A stretch of 22,667 bases of DNA from Nitrospiraceae bacterium UBA2166 (GTDB taxonomy: Bacteria > Nitrospirota > Nitrospiria > Nitrospirales > UBA2166), in the NCBI GenBank assembly GCA_002328825.1, contig DCWI01000105.1, positions 1-22,667 of the forward strand, read 5' to 3'. Under the pieces are notes generated by a model, which saw only the letters and a list, made by a program, of their open reading frames with translations, searched no databases and had not been told where the DNA came from. The translations under genes and the position numbers were made by a program. The stretch's first letter is position 1, and the number at the start of each line of letters is the position of its first letter. Below, piece after piece: positions 1 through 8,141 of this stretch.

Positions 1-1
1 G

Positions 2-259
2 TACGATATGGCGGGTAATGTGATGGAGTGGGTTTCTGATTGGTACGATCAGAAGTACTATGATACTGCACCTACTGAGAACCCAACGGGACCGAAAGAG
101 GGCAAGACAGGTGTTGTCCGTGGAGGTGGCTGGGGGTTTTTGCCAGCCGATGCTCGATCAGCGCGACGCATCTACCCGCCTCGTGATACTCAGTGCAAGA
201 ACATTGGGTTTCGTTGTGCCAAAGATGTTGTGGACCAGTTAAGTATAGGGAAAAATTGA
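2..259 (+). CDS. SUMF1/FGE-fold domain protein, C-terminal fragment (5' end outside window)
   Basis: The reading frame is open from the window edge, so only the last 85 or so residues are present. They carry the hallmark C-terminal pattern of the formylglycine-generating-enzyme (SUMF1, former DUF323) fold: DMAGNVMEWVSDWY, then VRGGGWGF, RSARR and finally NIGFRCAKD. Members of this fold include sulfatase-activating FGE, EgtB- and PvdO-like proteins and many of unknown substrate. By eye alignment, the two copper-binding cysteines of true FGE, which lie between the RGGSW-like motif and the GFRC motif, fall on Ala and Arg here, so sulfatase activation is unlikely. The function remains open because the N-terminal part is missing. 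No terminator is visible between its stop and the convergent aminotransferase gene. Confidence 0.85.
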   Translation, partial: YDMAGNVMEWVSDWYDQKYYDTAPTENPTGPKEGKTGVVRGGGWGFLPADARSARRIYPPRDTQCKNIGFRCAKDVVDQLSIGKN

Positions 260-436
260 TTTTGAACGTTGGATGGGACAGGTTTTATGAAATGCTGGCA
301 GGCAGGGGAACTGACTGGGTTTGGCCCAAATATTCTTCGAGAAAAGAGTACAGGGCTATGTTGGCGTGCTGGGTGTCTACGACATATGCGAACATGATAG
401 GAGTCTGGAAAGACCATCGAGGGGCAGCAGCTTTAT

Positions 437-1351
437 TCAGACTGGTGTGAGCCAGTCATGGTGTGTGTTTGATTCCCCTGATACTGTAGAAAAATAAGTT
501 TGCTGGATTTTTTTTGTGATTGGTCCTGGCTTTCCTTCACCAATCATGCGATTGTCTATTTCCCTGAGTGGTGTAATTTCCGCGGCAGTGCCGGTAAGAA
601 AGACCTCGTCAGCACAGTACATCTCGTCGCGACCGAATCGCTCTTCTTTGACAGTGAGTCCGAAATCACGCGCAATCTGAAAGACTGAATTACGAGTAAT
701 GCCTTCCAGTACTGCCTGAAGAGGGGGTGTCTTGAGACGTCCACGGCGAACGATAAAGATGTTCTCTCCAGTTGCCTCGGCGACGTAGCCATCTGTATCC
801 AGCAAGATAGCTTCATCATAGCCTGCCTGTTTGACTTCCTGCTTTGCCATGATGGAATTGACGTAGTACCCGCTAATTTTTGCCAGAGGCATGTTTGAGT
901 TCACGTGATGTCGTGCGTATGACGATACCTTGGCTCTAATGCCGTTTAGGAGACCGTTTTCGCCCAAGTACGTTCCCCATGGCCATGCTGCTATCGCAAC
1001 GCGGACGGGTAGGTTTTCACTCGGATAGAGGCCCATCTCGCCATACCCGAGATAGACCAAGGGCCGGATATAACAGGCTTCGAGTGTGTTAGATCGAACA
1101 ACGTCGAGAATAGCGTTACTAATTTCTTCCTTGCTAAATGGAATACGAACCATGCCGATGTTAGCAGAGGCAAACAAGCGATCAACATGATCGTCGAGTC
1201 GGAAGATTGCAGATCCCTGTAGCCCTTTGTAACATCGAATTCCTTCAAACATTCCTAGCCCATAATGCAAGCTATGCGTGAGGACATGGACGTGCGCATT
1301 CTTCCAGTCTACCAAGGTGCCATCCATCCAAATTTTTGATCCTTCCTGCAT
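437..1351 (-). CDS. ilvE: Branched-chain amino acid aminotransferase
   Basis: This is a fold-type IV PLP aminotransferase that interconverts Leu, Ile and Val with their 2-oxo acids in the cytoplasm, the last step of their synthesis. The 304 residues equal the usual IlvE length. Visible family marks are HSLHYGLGMFEGIRCY near residues 26-41, the Schiff-base lysine K158 in PLAKISGYYVNS, EATGENIF at 192-199 with the PLP-contacting Glu, and FLTGTAAEITP near the C-terminus. The start at 1351 follows AGGGAG at 8-base spacing. A longer ORF reaches 1405, but that codon lies inside the -10 box of the likely promoter, so it cannot be on the transcript. The gene faces away from the thioredoxin-fold gene. 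A D-amino-acid aminotransferase or ADC lyase is less likely given the length and motifs. Confidence 0.95.
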   Translation of the reverse strand: MQEGSKIWMDGTLVDWKNAHVHVLTHSLHYGLGMFEGIRCYKGLQGSAIFRLDDHVDRLFASANIGMVRIPFSKEEISNAILDVVRSNTLEACYIRPLVYLGYGEMGLYPSENLPVRVAIAAWPWGTYLGENGLLNGIRAKVSSYARHHVNSNMPLAKISGYYVNSIMAKQEVKQAGYDEAILLDTDGYVAEATGENIFIVRRGRLKTPPLQAVLEGITRNSVFQIARDFGLTVKEERFGRDEMYCADEVFLTGTAAEITPLREIDNRMIGEGKPGPITKKIQQTYFSTVSGESNTHHDWLTPV

Positions 1352-1400
1352 CGAGTTTCTCCCTGTTGCTCTGGCAACGATAGTCAGAGACGTGCGACGA

Positions 1401-1430
1401 ATCATAACAGCCTATTGTTAAATGGGTCAA
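1401..1430 (-). promoter_or_regulatory. Predicted sigma70-type promoter of ilvE
   Basis: Read on the - strand, TTGACC (positions 1430-1425) is followed by an 18-base spacer and TATGAT (1406-1401). Transcription would start near 1394, giving a leader of about 43 bases before the ilvE start at 1351. This placement also decides between the two possible ilvE start codons. Confidence 0.6.
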
Positions 1431-1513
1431 CGAACTGATTGGTCCCGCGCATGGACTTTTTGTCAAGCAATGTTCTACAATTTAAAGCAGAAAGAAGCAG
1501 GGGATATTAGGAA

Positions 1514-3505
1514 ATGCCTTTGAAAATAGGGGTGAGGACGATGATGTGTTTCGGTTGGATGGGGCGGTATGCCTCTGTGTTGTTGCTCAGTATTGTATTT
1601 GTGGTGGTGCCTGGCATTTGTGGGGGTGCCGTATTGGCGCATGAGGATGAAGAGCACGAAAAGGCACTTGGTGGTGCAGGAACAAGAGAAGGTTTGGCGG
1701 CGTCGCCATTTCGCAACAAACGCGATCACGAGATCAATTGGTATGAATGGGGTGATGAACCGTTCGGACGTGCGGTGGCTGAAGACAAGCTCATTTTATT
1801 GGATTTGACAGCGGTTTGGTGCCATTGGTGCCATGTGATGGATGAGACGTCCTATTCTGACCCGGAAATTATTGAGATGCTGAATAAAGATTTTATTGCG
1901 ATCCGGATAGATACTGATCGCCGTCCAGATCTACAGGTGCGATATCTTAGTGGAGGGTGGCCATCGACCGACATTTTAGTCCCCAGTGGTGAAATGGTTT
2001 TTGGAGCGACTTACCTCCGTCCTGAACAGCTGAAATCAGTGCTTCGCGAATATCAACAACTCTACAAGGAGCATAAACCTGAAATTCTGAAGCGGGCGAA
2101 GGTCATGCAAGAGGAGATGAAGGCGGCGTGGGCTTCGCATGATGCACCAAAAGGGGTTATTGATTCCAAAATTCTCACCCGCGCTGTCTCCATGATGAAA
2201 GGCAACTTTGATAAGAAAAATGGAGGGTTTGGGAACGCGCCAAAGTTTTTCGAACATGATGCTCTTGCTTTTGGTCTTCTCATGCATCACCGAACTGGGG
2301 ATGAAGAATTGAAAGAGATTGTGCTCACCACTCTACGTAAACAGTTGGGAGTCTTTGATCCTGTATGGGGTGGATTCTACCGATATTCAGTAGATGCAGC
2401 ATGGACAACGCCTCACTATGAAAAGATGTTGGATACGCAGGCCATGGCAATTCGGAACTATCTTGACGCTTACTTGCTGACGGGGGAGCGGCGGTATCGT
2501 GCTGCTGTCGAAGGTATCATGGCGTATGTTGATCGTTTTTTGTCAAACCCAGGACGTGGGGGGTTCTTTGCGAGTCAGGATGCCGATGTTGGGAGTCATG
2601 ATCCGCATGCGACATTTGTTGATGGAGAGGACTATTACTTGCTGGGTGAGAAAGAGCGATTGGCTATTGGAATTCCGCATGTTGACTTGACTGTTCTTAC
2701 TCACTGGAACGGACTGATGGCTCAGAGCTATCTCAAGGTGTATCAGGCACTAGGGGACAAACGAGCGAGAGATTTTGCGTTGAAGACCTTAGATATGCTG
2801 TATGTCACTCGATATCGCAAAGGAGAAGGTATCGCACATTACTTCGCGCATGGGAAACCACAGAGAGCGGGACTGCTGGTGGATCAAGTGGCATTTGCGC
2901 GCGCCTTGATCGAGGCCTATGTGGTAACGGCGGACCGTTCATACCTTCAGAAGGCCGAGATGATTATTGTCGACATGTATCTGTTGTTGGAGGACAAAAC
3001 GGCTGGAGGGTTTTTTGATATGGCTTTCGACCCTGACGCAAAAGGGATGCTCCTCAGACCAGAAAAACCCACGATAGAGAACGCTCGGGCTGCAATGTTA
3101 TTGAGCGAACTCTACTACTTTACTGAGAATACTATGTATAAGGATGGGGCGGAACGGACATTGCAGTATCTTCTCGGAACTCGATCACCATATCCCCCAG
3201 CGCTTGGGGCGCTTGCGGTTGATAGGTATCTCAACTATCCCTTGCATATCGTTGTTGTCGGAGAGAAAAAAGAGCAAATAACGAGGAATCTGTGGCACGA
3301 AAGCCTTCGCGTGTATGCTCCAGGGAAGACCGTTATGTTACTTGACCCTTCCAAAGACAAACTCGCTATTGGCGAAGTTACCTTTCCTGAACTTTCCCAA
3401 CCCGCGGCCTATGTATGTACCGACCTGCTTTGTTCCAAGCCAATTGAAAAGCCAGGAGAGCTTCGCGAGAGCCTTAAACTGTTTCTTGACGCGACTGCAT
3501 CGTAA
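1514..3505 (+). CDS. Exported DUF255 / thioredoxin-fold protein (YyaL/SPATA20-like)
   Basis: The protein has 663 residues. An N-terminal hydrophobic stretch (about residues 20-42, ending GGAVLA before HEDEEH) looks like a signal peptide or anchor. A thioredoxin-like DUF255 domain follows, with INWYEWGDE, the C103-H-W-C106 pair in VWCHWCHVMDE, FIAIRIDTDRRPDL and the cis-proline region GGWP. The remaining 450 or so residues resemble the six-hairpin (alpha/alpha) barrel of this family, with PKFFEHDALAFG, TTPHYEKMLDTQA and THWNGLMAQSYL. The length is close to YyaL/SPATA20 relatives, but those are usually cytosolic. The enzymatic role of the family is not settled; a redox or sugar-related function is only inference. 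Two starts are possible: ATG 1514 (GGGGA 9 bases upstream) and ATG 1541 (GGGG 8 bases upstream); both keep the signal sequence. The SDR gene follows closely. Confidence 0.85.
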   Translation: MPLKIGVRTMMCFGWMGRYASVLLLSIVFVVVPGICGGAVLAHEDEEHEKALGGAGTREGLAASPFRNKRDHEINWYEWGDEPFGRAVAEDKLILLDLTAVWCHWCHVMDETSYSDPEIIEMLNKDFIAIRIDTDRRPDLQVRYLSGGWPSTDILVPSGEMVFGATYLRPEQLKSVLREYQQLYKEHKPEILKRAKVMQEEMKAAWASHDAPKGVIDSKILTRAVSMMKGNFDKKNGGFGNAPKFFEHDALAFGLLMHHRTGDEELKEIVLTTLRKQLGVFDPVWGGFYRYSVDAAWTTPHYEKMLDTQAMAIRNYLDAYLLTGERRYRAAVEGIMAYVDRFLSNPGRGGFFASQDADVGSHDPHATFVDGEDYYLLGEKERLAIGIPHVDLTVLTHWNGLMAQSYLKVYQALGDKRARDFALKTLDMLYVTRYRKGEGIAHYFAHGKPQRAGLLVDQVAFARALIEAYVVTADRSYLQKAEMIIVDMYLLLEDKTAGGFFDMAFDPDAKGMLLRPEKPTIENARAAMLLSELYYFTENTMYKDGAERTLQYLLGTRSPYPPALGALAVDRYLNYPLHIVVVGEKKEQITRNLWHESLRVYAPGKTVMLLDPSKDKLAIGEVTFPELSQPAAYVCTDLLCSKPIEKPGELRESLKLFLDATAS

Positions 3506-3616
3506 TTGTGGTGTTTGATGGAGGGGGTGCGTGGTGTCAGCACGACTATCCTTTCATTTGTCTTTTTTCTCCCCTTCACCACTGGAAACGCTCCTTCTAT
3601 CGTTGTAGGTTCAACT

Positions 3617-4375
3617 ATGCGACTTGCAAATAAAACAGTACTTATCAGTGGTGGAGGGACTGGTATTGGAAAAGCGATAGCTATATGTTTTGCAGCAGAA
3701 GGTGCGCGGGTGATGATTGTTGGTCGGCGGAAAAGTCCTTTGGTCGAAACCGTATCCGAGATTCATTCGCATGGGGGGCAGGCTGCGTATGTGATTGCAG
3801 ATTATGCGCAGGTGAAACAGGTGAAGGAGTCGATTGCTGAGACAATATCTACATTTGGGACGCTTAATATTTTGGTGAACAATGCTGGGGTGGCGGGGTT
3901 TAAGCCTATTCTTGAGGTGACCGAAGAGGATTATGAGTACCAGACAAGTATCAATCTCAAGGGGTTGTTGTTTGCCACCAAGTTTGCGATTCCTCTGCTT
4001 GCTTCCCAGGGAGGTGGCTCTATCGTGAATATCTCATCCGGTGCGGGATTGAAGGCTGTGCCTTTCTCGTCCGTCTATGGGACCACGAAGGCAGGAGTTG
4101 TTCATCTCACCAAGATCAGTGCCCTCGAGACAGCCGATAGAAACATCCGAGTCAATTGCATCTGTCCAGGGTTTATCGAAACGCCCATCTTTGACACGTT
4201 TATTCCAAAGGATCAACTGAGGGCATCAAAAGCCAGTTTTCGCGAGATGACTCCGTTGAAACGAATGGGGCGTGCGGATGAAGTTGCAAAAGCGGCACTC
4301 TACCTCGTATCCGAAGATGCCTCATGGATGACAGGTAATGTGGTGACTTTGGATGGGGGATTGAATATCGCATAA
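3617..4375 (+). CDS. Short-chain dehydrogenase/reductase (classical SDR)
   Basis: This is a 252-residue Rossmann-fold NAD(P)-dependent oxidoreductase. From the ATG at 3617 it shows the cofactor motif GGGTGIG (12-18), NNAG (88-91), N113, the catalytic S141 in NISSG and YGTTK with Y154 and K158. The tail PLKRMGRADEVAKAALYLVSEDASWMTGNVVTLDGG is typical of FabG-like members. Basic RR at 37-38 after the second strand hints at NADP preference (inference). The ORF extends upstream to a TTG at 3506, but that part is a hydrophobic stretch without SDR similarity; MRLANKTVLISGG is the normal N-terminus. The Shine-Dalgarno before 3617 is weak (TAGG). It lies about 110 bases after the thioredoxin-fold gene and 7 bases before the next ORF, so co-transcription is likely. 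The substrate cannot be told. Confidence 0.92.
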   Translation: MRLANKTVLISGGGTGIGKAIAICFAAEGARVMIVGRRKSPLVETVSEIHSHGGQAAYVIADYAQVKQVKESIAETISTFGTLNILVNNAGVAGFKPILEVTEEDYEYQTSINLKGLLFATKFAIPLLASQGGGSIVNISSGAGLKAVPFSSVYGTTKAGVVHLTKISALETADRNIRVNCICPGFIETPIFDTFIPKDQLRASKASFREMTPLKRMGRADEVAKAALYLVSEDASWMTGNVVTLDGGLNIA

Positions 4376-4382
4376 TTTTTGT

Positions 4383-4832
4383 ATGAGCCGCGCTGTCCCA
4401 AAGGTGTTGCTGAGTGTGAGTGTGTGTGTGGCCATGTTATGTGCGATCCCGTCTTTGGCCAAACAAAAGAGTTTTCAATCGACAACAATTTCAAACATTG
4501 CGAATGATCCTGATGCCTATGACCGCAAAAAAGTTACTGTCTCTGGGAAGATTGTGAGTTTGCAAGTGCTTCGATCCTTTCGGGGAGATCTTTACGTTTC
4601 CATGGTGTTGATTGATGAAGACCAAGTAGATTCCTTGCCTGCTTTGACGGTTCTCTTTTGGCCATCTCATGCCTTGGCGATGGGGGATGTCGTGACCATT
4701 GAGGGGCGTTATCATGTGCAGTGGAGATTTGGCGGGCTTGAACATGATCATTTCGTCGATGCTAGTAAGGTGGTGCGTGAAGGTGAAGTTGAATTACCTC
4801 CTGCCTCATCATCTCCGCGTATTCAGTTGTGA
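4383..4832 (+). CDS. Small exported OB-fold-like protein, unknown function
   Basis: The product has 149 residues. Residues 1-26 form a signal peptide (positive start, hydrophobic core, cleavage after IPSLA). The mature part follows the spacing of bacterial OB-fold proteins: ISNIANDPDAYDRKKVTVSGKIVSLQ, a beta-strand pattern YVSMVLIDEDQ, then LTVLFWPSHALAMGDVVTIEGRYHVQ. No catalytic residues or lipobox are visible. The start sits 7 bases after the SDR stop with no clear Shine-Dalgarno, so translation probably depends on coupling. The OB-fold call rests on pattern reading only; a ligand (nucleic acid, sugar or protein) cannot be inferred. Confidence 0.75.
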   Translation: MSRAVPKVLLSVSVCVAMLCAIPSLAKQKSFQSTTISNIANDPDAYDRKKVTVSGKIVSLQVLRSFRGDLYVSMVLIDEDQVDSLPALTVLFWPSHALAMGDVVTIEGRYHVQWRFGGLEHDHFVDASKVVREGEVELPPASSSPRIQL

Positions 4833-5115
4833 CTGAGTGGTTTGGTAAGGGGATGTACAGCGCAGGGTTCCGTAAATTAATTGAGTTTAGTAAGTTTTGT
4901 AAATCTAAAAATTTGACTGAGTAATACGACTTTACAAATTAATACGCATTAATGGTTTCTCCTAGCCCTTTGGCAGGAGAGAAGTCCTTTCTCATGCTAT
5001 ATTCTGAACCTGCCTTCTAAATTTCTTTTTCTAACCGTTCAAAAATGCCACCTACAGAACAATTCAATCAGGCACTCTGTAAAGGTTAAATTATCTTTGT
5101 AAAGGCAATAATTTA
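4833..5115. other. AT-rich intergenic region with repeated TTTGTAAA motif
   Basis: No coding sequence is visible between the convergent OB-fold and methyltransferase genes. The stretch holds four copies of a TNTGTAAA-type motif: + strand at 4896-4903, inverted at 4931-4938, and two direct copies TCTGTAAAGG (5076-5085) and TTTGTAAAGG (5096-5105), the last two exactly 20 bases apart. A hairpin lies at 4958-4980 (TCTCCT/AGGAGA plus GCC/GGC, one bulged A, CTTT loop), but no T run follows on either strand, so it is not called a terminator. Confidence 0.5.
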
Positions 5116-5775
5116 TTAGACAAGATGACCGTGGGCAATCCAGTGGCGATCGTCAGGGCAGGTGATGACAAAGTGGCCCAACCCGGATTCGGATAATTGG
5201 ACTGAAACCTCTTCGTGGGTGAAAGCAGCTAGCATAGAGTTGTAGAAATCTCGGCGAAGGATTTCCTGTTCGTGATGTGCGTACTGATCAACGATGATTT
5301 GAGCGATTGTTGTCGATTGAGGGCGGGCGAGATCCATGATGAGAACGGGTGCAGAGGGCTTTGCTAAGCGTGTGATGGTGGTCCAGAAATCCATAGGGAG
5401 GGGAAGGTGATGTAGCACACTATTGGAAATGACGGCATCAGCTAGGGCAGGCAAAAAAGTTCTTTGGATTGTTTCACAACGTAACTGGATGCAATCGTGT
5501 AGCTGCGCGGTGGTGATGGCTTTTTCTCCAAGCTGGATCATTGGACGTGAGGCATCGATTCCAATGACGCGACAGTTGGGGAGTGCTTGGACAAGCCGTA
5601 TTGGAATATCTGCTGGGCCACATCCGAGGTCGATCACGGATCCAGAGCGGAAGTCAGGAAAGCACCGACGAAATTCATTGATGAAATATTCGTTTTCTTT
5701 TGAGAAGTCTGTTTGTGCGTATGCCTGCGTCTGTTCCGGATCGTCCATGAATTCTGGCTCAAGCACACGGTTCAT
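5116..5775 (-). CDS. Class I SAM-dependent methyltransferase
   Basis: This is a cytosolic Rossmann-like methyltransferase of about 219 residues. Motif I is VIDLGCGPADIP (about 47-58), motif II the acidic end of the second strand in VIGIDAS (D74), and the post-motif region SVLHHLPLPMDFWTTITRLAKPSAPVLIMDLARP matches the strand 4-5 part of the family. The N-terminal MNRVLEPEFMDDPEQTQAYAQ is a common start for related small methyltransferases of unknown substrate. An upstream in-frame GTG at 5790 would add five residues but has no Shine-Dalgarno; the ATG at 5775 has GGTGG about 12 bases upstream. The substrate is not recognisable. The GNAT gene lies 150 bases upstream on the same strand. Confidence 0.88.
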   Translation of the reverse strand: MNRVLEPEFMDDPEQTQAYAQTDFSKENEYFINEFRRCFPDFRSGSVIDLGCGPADIPIRLVQALPNCRVIGIDASRPMIQLGEKAITTAQLHDCIQLRCETIQRTFLPALADAVISNSVLHHLPLPMDFWTTITRLAKPSAPVLIMDLARPQSTTIAQIIVDQYAHHEQEILRRDFYNSMLAAFTHEEVSVQLSESGLGHFVITCPDDRHWIAHGHLV

Positions 5776-5924
5776 TTCACGGAATTCCACCAGTCAATGC
5801 CATCTAACGTTTGATATTGGACTCTCTCGGGTTCGCGGTAGGGTGCTCGTATCATCGGGGGCGACGTAGTAAACAGAGCAAGGGGGAGACTTGAGAAAAA
5901 AATATCTAGTCTGCTTAAATTCAT

Positions 5925-6437
5925 TTAGTCAGTTGAGATTGGTGTGCTGGGAGTCGAGGAGTTTCGTGAGATGATGAAGTCAGTTTCGTAGACCTTGTAT
6001 ACTGTTTGTATCATTCCGAGGCTTTGATACGCGGCTTGTGCGATTGCATTCTTATGCTCGACATACAATCGAAGACCACATACACCGGTAGTCGTCTTTG
6101 CATGGTTGTTAACATGTTGATATAGGCGGGTAAAGATAGATAATCGGCGATGGCTGGGATGTACATAGACGCTTTGAATCCACCAGAAGACTCCATTTCT
6201 CCAGTCGCTCCATTCAAACGTTATCATCATTTGTCCAACTACCTGAGTTTTGGTTGCCGCCACGATATAGAACCCCTTTGCGGAATTGCCTAAGACTGCA
6301 TGGACCCCGTTCTTAACTCGATTGAGGTCGAGTGAAATTCCTTCTGTTTCTAATGCCATCATGACGTTGTAGTTCGCAATGGTATCAGTGTCATTGATTG
6401 TAGCTTGACGTATCGTGATCGGGAGAGACTGATTCAT
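5925..6437 (-). CDS. GNAT-family N-acetyltransferase
   Basis: The 170-residue product shows the GNAT arrangement: an N-terminal ITIRQATINDTDTIANYN, a central strand GFYIVAATKTQVVGQMMITFEWSDWRNGVFWWIQSVYVHPSHRR, then the acetyl-CoA pyrophosphate loop and LRLYVEHKNAIAQAAYQSLGM, the typical C-terminal NxxAxxxYxxxGF-like signature. The pyrophosphate loop reads HRRLSIF, which lacks the usual glycine of the Q/R-x-x-G-x-G/A motif, so activity may be altered. The start at 6437 follows GGGGG at 6-base spacing; the ORF is open further to 6467 without such a site. The substrate (small molecule or peptide) is unknown. Confidence 0.85.
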   Translation of the reverse strand: MNQSLPITIRQATINDTDTIANYNVMMALETEGISLDLNRVKNGVHAVLGNSAKGFYIVAATKTQVVGQMMITFEWSDWRNGVFWWIQSVYVHPSHRRLSIFTRLYQHVNNHAKTTTGVCGLRLYVEHKNAIAQAAYQSLGMIQTVYKVYETDFIISRNSSTPSTPISTD

Positions 6438-6957
6438 CGGTTGCCCCCAAACGTGTTCCAGTCCCATCCTTGGTTCTGCGCAAAAAATACATTTGAGCTG
6501 CCTAGTGTTCTAGACATTTTCCTCTCGTTACCTGTTCAACTCGCGGTCGTTATGTTTTACTTGATTCGTATCTCATTAGTTGCGTGTAATGTGCCTTGCT
6601 CGTGTCAGTATAGCAAGGTTGCGTCTTAATTGATGATGTTGATTAAGGGCGTTATGTATGGTTGACAGTAAACACATTTGCTAAAAACTCTATGATACGT
6701 GGTGTAATGGGGTCTGGGATGTGGTATTGCCATCAATTAGTCTTCAGGGAGAAGGAAACACCTTTGTGTTTGATGTATTTCAAATTTGCTGTAGACTAGG
6801 TACTACGGAACTTCAGTATGTAGCCAGCATGAGAGGTTCGGAGATTCATCCATCTTTTTCCCACCCAGCTATTACCCACGGGCACACGCGAAATATCGTC
6901 GCTTTTTTGATTAATCGTTATCTCTACTCCAGTATCGCCATGAAATAGGAGTGAAAG
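6438..6957. other. Gene-poor intergenic region of about 520 bases
   Basis: The region lies between the divergent GNAT and lipoprotein genes. Short ORFs at 6405-6629 and 6721-6948 show no family features and no convincing ribosome site and are not called. A small perfect hairpin AAACAC-CTTT-GTGTTT lies at 6756-6771. A weak promoter-like pair TTGATT (6561-6566), 18 bases, TGTAAT (6585-6590) is present on the + strand. Nothing else was recognised. Confidence 0.5.
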
Positions 6958-8124
6958 GTGAGATTCTTGGTGGTAGACTGCGTCCTTAAGAGGGAAGAAT
7001 TTGGGAGTCGGATGGTGAGTACAAAGGGAATGGAAGTCATGATTCGACTGAGGCTAGGCCTAATCGCCCTTGGCGTGTTTTTGACTGTTCTCAATGGATG
7101 TAGTCAACTTGGACCTGGGAGAATTGAAATAGGCCGTGGACACTACAATGTGGTTGTTCAGCAGACCGACAATGAGCAAATGCTGCTCAATCTTGTTCGT
7201 TTGCGGTACCGGGATACGCCGTTTTTTCTGCAGGTAGCAAGCGTGTCTACAAATTTTGAGTTTCAAGTTTCCGCAGATAGCAGTGCAGCATTGAATGTGG
7301 GACCTGATGCGTATGGTCTCGGTGTTACGGGGAAGATGATTGAATCACCGACTGTGACCTATACTCCTCTGCAAGGGGATCAATTTGTCAAAGAGTTGCT
7401 TTCACCCATGAGTCTGTCCACAGTAGTTTTGTTGTACCATTCAGGGTGGGCCATTGATCGGATCTTTAATGTCACGATGCAATATCTTAATGGGACTCCA
7501 AACGCGCCGAGTGCGTCGGGGCCAACCCCTGCTGGAGTTCCTAAATACGAAGACTTTCATCGGATCACTGATATTCTCAGAATTTTGCAAAAACGGGGGG
7601 ATGTGACTCTTGGACAGACTAAAGGGAGTGGTCTGGACCAAAGCATGGTTTTGCGTATTGCGTCACACGCGATTGATTCACCGGAAGGGCGTGAATTGAG
7701 TGAGCTTCTTCGTTTGCCCTCTGGGAAAACCGATTACGTGATCACTACCACTGTGGATTCAAGTAACGGTGAGGAAATGAGTGTTGTGATGCGATCATTG
7801 ATGGCAAGCTTGTTTTATGTTTCGCAGGGGGTCCAGCCACTGCTTGAAGACGAAACACGTGGTCGTGTCACGATTACTCGTGATGCAAATGGCCAACCCT
7901 TTGATTGGAGGCAGGTGACCGGAGAATTGATGCAGATACGTTCAAGTGTAGACCGACCAGAATTTGCATCGGTTCGTGTTCAATACCGTGGGACCTGGTT
8001 CTACATCGATGATTCTGATCTGACCTCAAAGTCCACATTTGCGTTGCTTATGAGTCTCTTTTCGTTGCAGGCTGGCGATGTTCCAGCGACTTCGCCTGTG
8101 CTCACTCTTCCTGTCGCTCGATAA
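6958..8124 (+). CDS. Predicted lipoprotein of unknown function
   Basis: The ORF has 388 residues. A lipoprotein signal begins at Met28: MIRLRLGLIALGVFLTVLNGC, with lipobox LNGC and lipidated Cys48, so the mature protein should be membrane-anchored facing the periplasm. The conserved-looking block NEQMLLNLVRLRYRDTPFFL right after the N-terminal tail recalls a widespread family of uncharacterised proteobacterial lipoproteins with an NxVRLRYxDxPxFL core (recollection, no function assigned). No enzyme motif is seen; a flexible Pro/Ser/Ala linker lies at about 181-197. GTG 6958 has an excellent AGGAG at 6-base spacing, while ATG 7039 would give a tidy signal peptide with weaker GGA; I kept the longer form. 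It precedes the T2SS operon but is separated by a tRNA-like fragment and a promoter, so a role in secretion is speculation. Confidence 0.75.
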   Translation: MRFLVVDCVLKREEFGSRMVSTKGMEVMIRLRLGLIALGVFLTVLNGCSQLGPGRIEIGRGHYNVVVQQTDNEQMLLNLVRLRYRDTPFFLQVASVSTNFEFQVSADSSAALNVGPDAYGLGVTGKMIESPTVTYTPLQGDQFVKELLSPMSLSTVVLLYHSGWAIDRIFNVTMQYLNGTPNAPSASGPTPAGVPKYEDFHRITDILRILQKRGDVTLGQTKGSGLDQSMVLRIASHAIDSPEGRELSELLRLPSGKTDYVITTTVDSSNGEEMSVVMRSLMASLFYVSQGVQPLLEDETRGRVTITRDANGQPFDWRQVTGELMQIRSSVDRPEFASVRVQYRGTWFYIDDSDLTSKSTFALLMSLFSLQAGDVPATSPVLTLPVAR

Positions 8125-8141
8125 GGTCAGTGGAGTCATAA

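Noticed and set aside
193..450. 85-codon + strand ORF overlapping the FGE-fold fragment
   Set aside because: It overlaps a well-supported reading frame and the end of ilvE and has no protein-family features.
1460..1481. TTGTCA and TACAAT before the thioredoxin-fold gene as a promoter
   Set aside because: The spacing is only 10 bases; TACAAT has no -35 box at 16-18 bases, so no promoter is called.
3506..3616. N-terminal extension of the SDR starting at TTG 3506
   Set aside because: The extra 37 residues are outside the SDR fold and the Rossmann motif begins normally after the ATG at 3617.
4922..4931. TAATACGACT, identical to the first part of the T7 RNA polymerase promoter
   Set aside because: The following bases do not continue the T7 consensus and no phage genes are near; a chance match in AT-rich DNA.
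4958..4980. Hairpin between the convergent OB-fold and methyltransferase genes as a bidirectional terminator
   Set aside because: The stem is good but no T run follows on either strand, so intrinsic termination is not supported.
6662..6696. Perfect TTGACA and a good TATGAT on the + strand
   Set aside because: The spacer is 23 bases, too long for sigma70, and no gene starts at a fitting distance.
6721..6948. 75-codon ORF on the + strand upstream of the lipoprotein
   Set aside because: No ribosome site, no recognisable domain and unlike neighbouring proteins in composition.
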